From the NCBI GenBank assembly GCA_024663395.1, contig JANFAH010000004.1, positions 1,922,001-1,986,000 on the forward strand: a stretch of DNA of 64,000 bases, given 5' to 3'. The position numbers and the translations under genes were made by a program. Within the stretch, counting starts at the first letter, position 1, and every line of letters starts with the position of its first letter. The notes beneath the pieces were generated by a model. It had not been told where the DNA came from and searched no databases. It worked only from the letters and a program-made list of their open reading frames with translations. Below are positions 61,764-64,000 of this stretch, one piece after another. The DNA comes from Pisolithus tinctorius (Eukaryota > Basidiomycota > Agaricomycetes > Boletales > Pisolithaceae).

Positions 61764-62110
61764 TTACGGGTACACTAAGTAAAAGCACGGGGACAGAGGT
61801 TCACGGACAGTCACAAGTACGAAAGCGATGAGATAATAATACCAAGGTAAATTAGGGCGAAGGCGAAGACTCGTTGCATCACTAGAACGAAAGTGTATCG
61901 GTCGGTGCATGAAAGGAAGGTAATGGGGGGGAAGGAAGGGCGTCGGGTTGTGTATGGGGGTGACCGCAAGGGTAATTGACAAGATGGTTACACCTGCGCC
62001 ACGGCAAGGATGGGTGGAGCCCAGGCTCCGCGGTGAAGTTGAGAAGGGAATTTTCATTTCCTCCTCATCTCCTTCTCTTCCTTTCTCATCTCTTCTCGTT
62101 TCTCTCTGTT

Positions 62111-62731
62111 TCAGACCTCGCAATCTCTCCGAGGAACGTTGTTATGCATGGAGAAGAATTGCATGCACGTGATGGCATTAGGGGCGGACTCGCAATACTC
62201 TCTCGAGGAATGGGAGAACCGCTCGTCGACGCGATGACGCGCACATCGATCGTGTAGAGCCTGGTGAACGGGAGATTGTTTCTGTGGAGGCTGCAACACC
62301 GACTTTTTATCGGTTGGTGCGAGCATAAACTTCGTGGGGATAGGAGGTACCGGTGGCGGTGGTAACGCGACGGCGGTACTTGGAGGAGGAGAACGGCAGC
62401 GAGGGGATGATGGGTGGTCTGAGATATGTTTAGATGTGCGTGTGGGGAGTCGCCTGTGGAGGGATGGTTTTCCGGTGCCAAAATCGTCGTCGTCGCCAAA
62501 TAGACTTGCCCGTGCCCTGCGATCTAAACGGTCATAGGACCTAGAAGAGACGAGGGTCTTTGGGATGAGGGGATCTCCTATAAGACTAGGATGGACAGGA
62601 GGAGAGTATTGTTGTGCCAGGCGAGTTCTGGAAGACTTCTTGGACAGGGGCGGTGGGGATGGGAGAGCGGCAGGGACGAGTTGGGGTGATGGCAAGGGCG
62701 GTGGGGGCGAGGTTGAACGAATGAAAGACAT
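62111..62731 (-). CDS. Hypothetical proline-rich protein
   Basis: Not recognised. The ATG at 62731 begins a 206-residue frame, MSFIRSTSPPPPLPSPQ, rich in Pro/Ser with LSKKSSRTRLAQQYSPPVHP, LGDPLIPKTLVSSRSYDRL-like and DDDDFGTGKP pieces, ending near 62111. It lacks any catalytic motif and could be a disordered regulatory protein or a partly wrong frame. A CT-rich tract lies just upstream on its coding strand, as often in fungal 5' UTRs. Support is composition and an uninterrupted frame only; the 3' part (after about residue 170) may be intron or UTR. Confidence 0.4.
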   Translation of the reverse strand: MSFIRSTSPPPPLPSPQLVPAALPSPPPLSKKSSRTRLAQQYSPPVHPSLIGDPLIPKTLVSSRSYDRLDRRARASLFGDDDDFGTGKPSLHRRLPTRTSKHISDHPSSPRCRSPPPSTAVALPPPPVPPIPTKFMLAPTDKKSVLQPPQKQSPVHQALHDRCARHRVDERFSHSSREYCESAPNAITCMQFFSMHNNVPRRDCEV

Positions 62732-62742
62732 GGCAGAGATGG

Positions 62743-62744
<2 letters not shown>

Positions 62745-62780
<36 letters not shown>
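62745..62780. repeat. (AG)18 microsatellite
   Basis: Thirty-six bases of perfect AG dinucleotide repeat, read as CT on the minus strand, 14 bases upstream of the hypothetical minus-strand ATG at 62731. Such tracts are length-variable by replication slippage and, near a start codon, can act as a pyrimidine-rich promoter or 5' UTR element. Confidence 0.95.
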
Positions 62781-62785
<5 letters not shown>

Positions 62786-64000
62786 TTCTGTGGAGAGAGA
62801 ACACAACATTAATTGCAATATTTATACGACCTTTTGTTGTTCCGAAGCGTCAACGGACATTCGGAGCGAGTTTGCCATATTCGATCATATGACATGACAT
62901 GACAGAGGACATGGTGTTCGTGGCGGTGTCGCGCCCTCGGCTCGGCAAGATCTACACCCGACTCCTCGTGGTCGTCCTCCCTGACTCGAGTGCGTATGTA
63001 TATGTAAAAAGGAGTCGACTATCCTCGTTGGAACTTATCAATGACTCGACAGGAAGGTGGCAACTAAAACATGCGGCCACTGACTTGTTCGCCGATCACC
63101 ACTCGCCACATGTTTCCTTCCCAAGTTCGGCCATCCCAACCCCGGATTACAAGGGTCACTAGTATTGGGCAGACCGATGTGTAGGCTTCGAGCTTGGCAC
63201 AGACGTGGAAGTGGGGGCGGGTGAACAGCTTCTCCCGTCTGAGTTTCTGGGTCGTAGTCCTATCGACGATACACTGGAAGAACAAAGAAACCCGGGCGGC
63301 CAATTTACGACACGTCTACCAGCCAACGAGAGTATCTTCAAGCTCAGCCATTTTGGTCCATCAAGATGCACAGCAGAGATTAGTCCCAACGCAATAAGGC
63401 ACGACTACAACTCGTGCCTTCATATAATATGGCACCCGATAGCACCTTTTTTGTACTAACCACGCAGCTTTAGATGAGGCAATGAAGTGTACGTTCGTGT
63501 ATGAACCAACTCGACATCCATCATGTAAGTACTCAATGTGGCGGCAGCTAAGCCTCGAATGACTAGCTTCCCTTGGCATCCCCTTCTTTTCCCCATCACT
63601 TTAGTCAATCCCTGTTCCCCTCTGCGCCCTTAACAAGGAAATAGCTTTGACTATAGCAGACCGTGAAAGTTTGCCATCTGACCTCCGTTGGCCATCGTGT
63701 AATAATTCGAGCACCAGCATGTGTGCGGCGGAGATGAACGATCCATGAAGGGGGTTTATTAGGCTAGAGCGCATCCCGGTAATCAAGATGGAGATGTTTC
63801 AACGCCCTTTTTGTAGCCCGGGCATGATTGATTAATGGCTGAGCGCGTGCACTACCACGGACATCGGGCACCAGGGTTGAATAAACTGGGGGCACGTCAA
63901 CGACGGTTGCATCTCGCATCCGGTGACTCCAATGACGACCTCCCCCTGTGGTACACCGACGGGTGGGCGGAAGCGCACGACACATGGTTTGAGGAGTGCG
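62781..64000. other. Right-end stretch without a supported gene
   Basis: About 1.2 kb in which I find no gene I can support. The longest frames are on the plus strand (63205-63459) and minus strand (63764-63985, IRMRDATVVDVPPVYSTLV-like). Both are unrecognised and could be exons of a gene beyond the right edge. Confidence 0.4.

Overview
The window is nuclear DNA from a basidiomycete fungus, most likely an Agaricomycete. Nearly all genes are broken by many short introns (about 41-60 nt, GT...AG, with CTNAC/CTAAT-like branch sites). Genes sit 60-600 bp apart on both strands, and the content is conserved housekeeping genes plus basidiomycete-type proteins. I saw no transposon, tRNA, rRNA, CRISPR array or secondary-metabolite cluster. 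I could not name the species.

Layout. 1-6.1 kb: an ER J-domain protein (ERJ5-like, cut by the left edge), the RNA polymerase I factor RRN7/TAF1B, and a 788-aa coiled-coil protein of unknown function. 6.5-13 kb: the centromeric histone CENP-A, a Gfd2-like DEDDh exonuclease, ceramide synthase LAG1, RNA exonuclease REX3 and the AP-1 sigma adaptin. 14-21.7 kb: COX18, ribosomal protein eL6, a pyrimidine 5'-nucleotidase, a PHAF1/UPF0183 autophagy-type protein and DNA polymerase epsilon subunit B (DPB2). 22-31.2 kb: one giant gene for a bridge-like lipid transfer protein (FMP27/BLTP2). 32-43 kb: methionine synthase MET6, a sorbitol/xylitol dehydrogenase, an unrecognised 415-aa acidic protein, mitochondrial EF-G2, the CAAX methyltransferase STE14 and ribosomal protein uL6. 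43.6-61 kb: PCF11, SWT1, an inositol-phosphoceramide mannosyltransferase, an MFSD10-like transporter, PUS7, URA3, DOM34/Pelota, a TXNDC9-like protein and a WTAP/Mum2-type protein. 61-64 kb is gene-poor apart from a proline-rich hypothetical protein and an (AG)18 microsatellite.

The genes do not form one pathway. Several share themes: RNA surveillance and modification (REX3, SWT1, PCF11, DOM34, PUS7, WTAP-like), sphingolipid synthesis (LAG1, IPC mannosyltransferase), chromosome duplication and segregation (CENP-A, DPB2) and ER/membrane biology (ERJ5, BLTP2, PHAF1, STE14). Neighbouring genes are often divergent and share a short promoter.

I rebuilt gene models by hand-splicing. Where I give exon coordinates I checked the reading phase; elsewhere only the ends and recognisable exons are supported. 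I found no clear new multi-gene system. The items most worth a second look are the CENP-A gene, the unrecognised 415-aa protein, the microexons and optional terminal intron of the AP-1 sigma gene, and the GC-AG intron of URA3.
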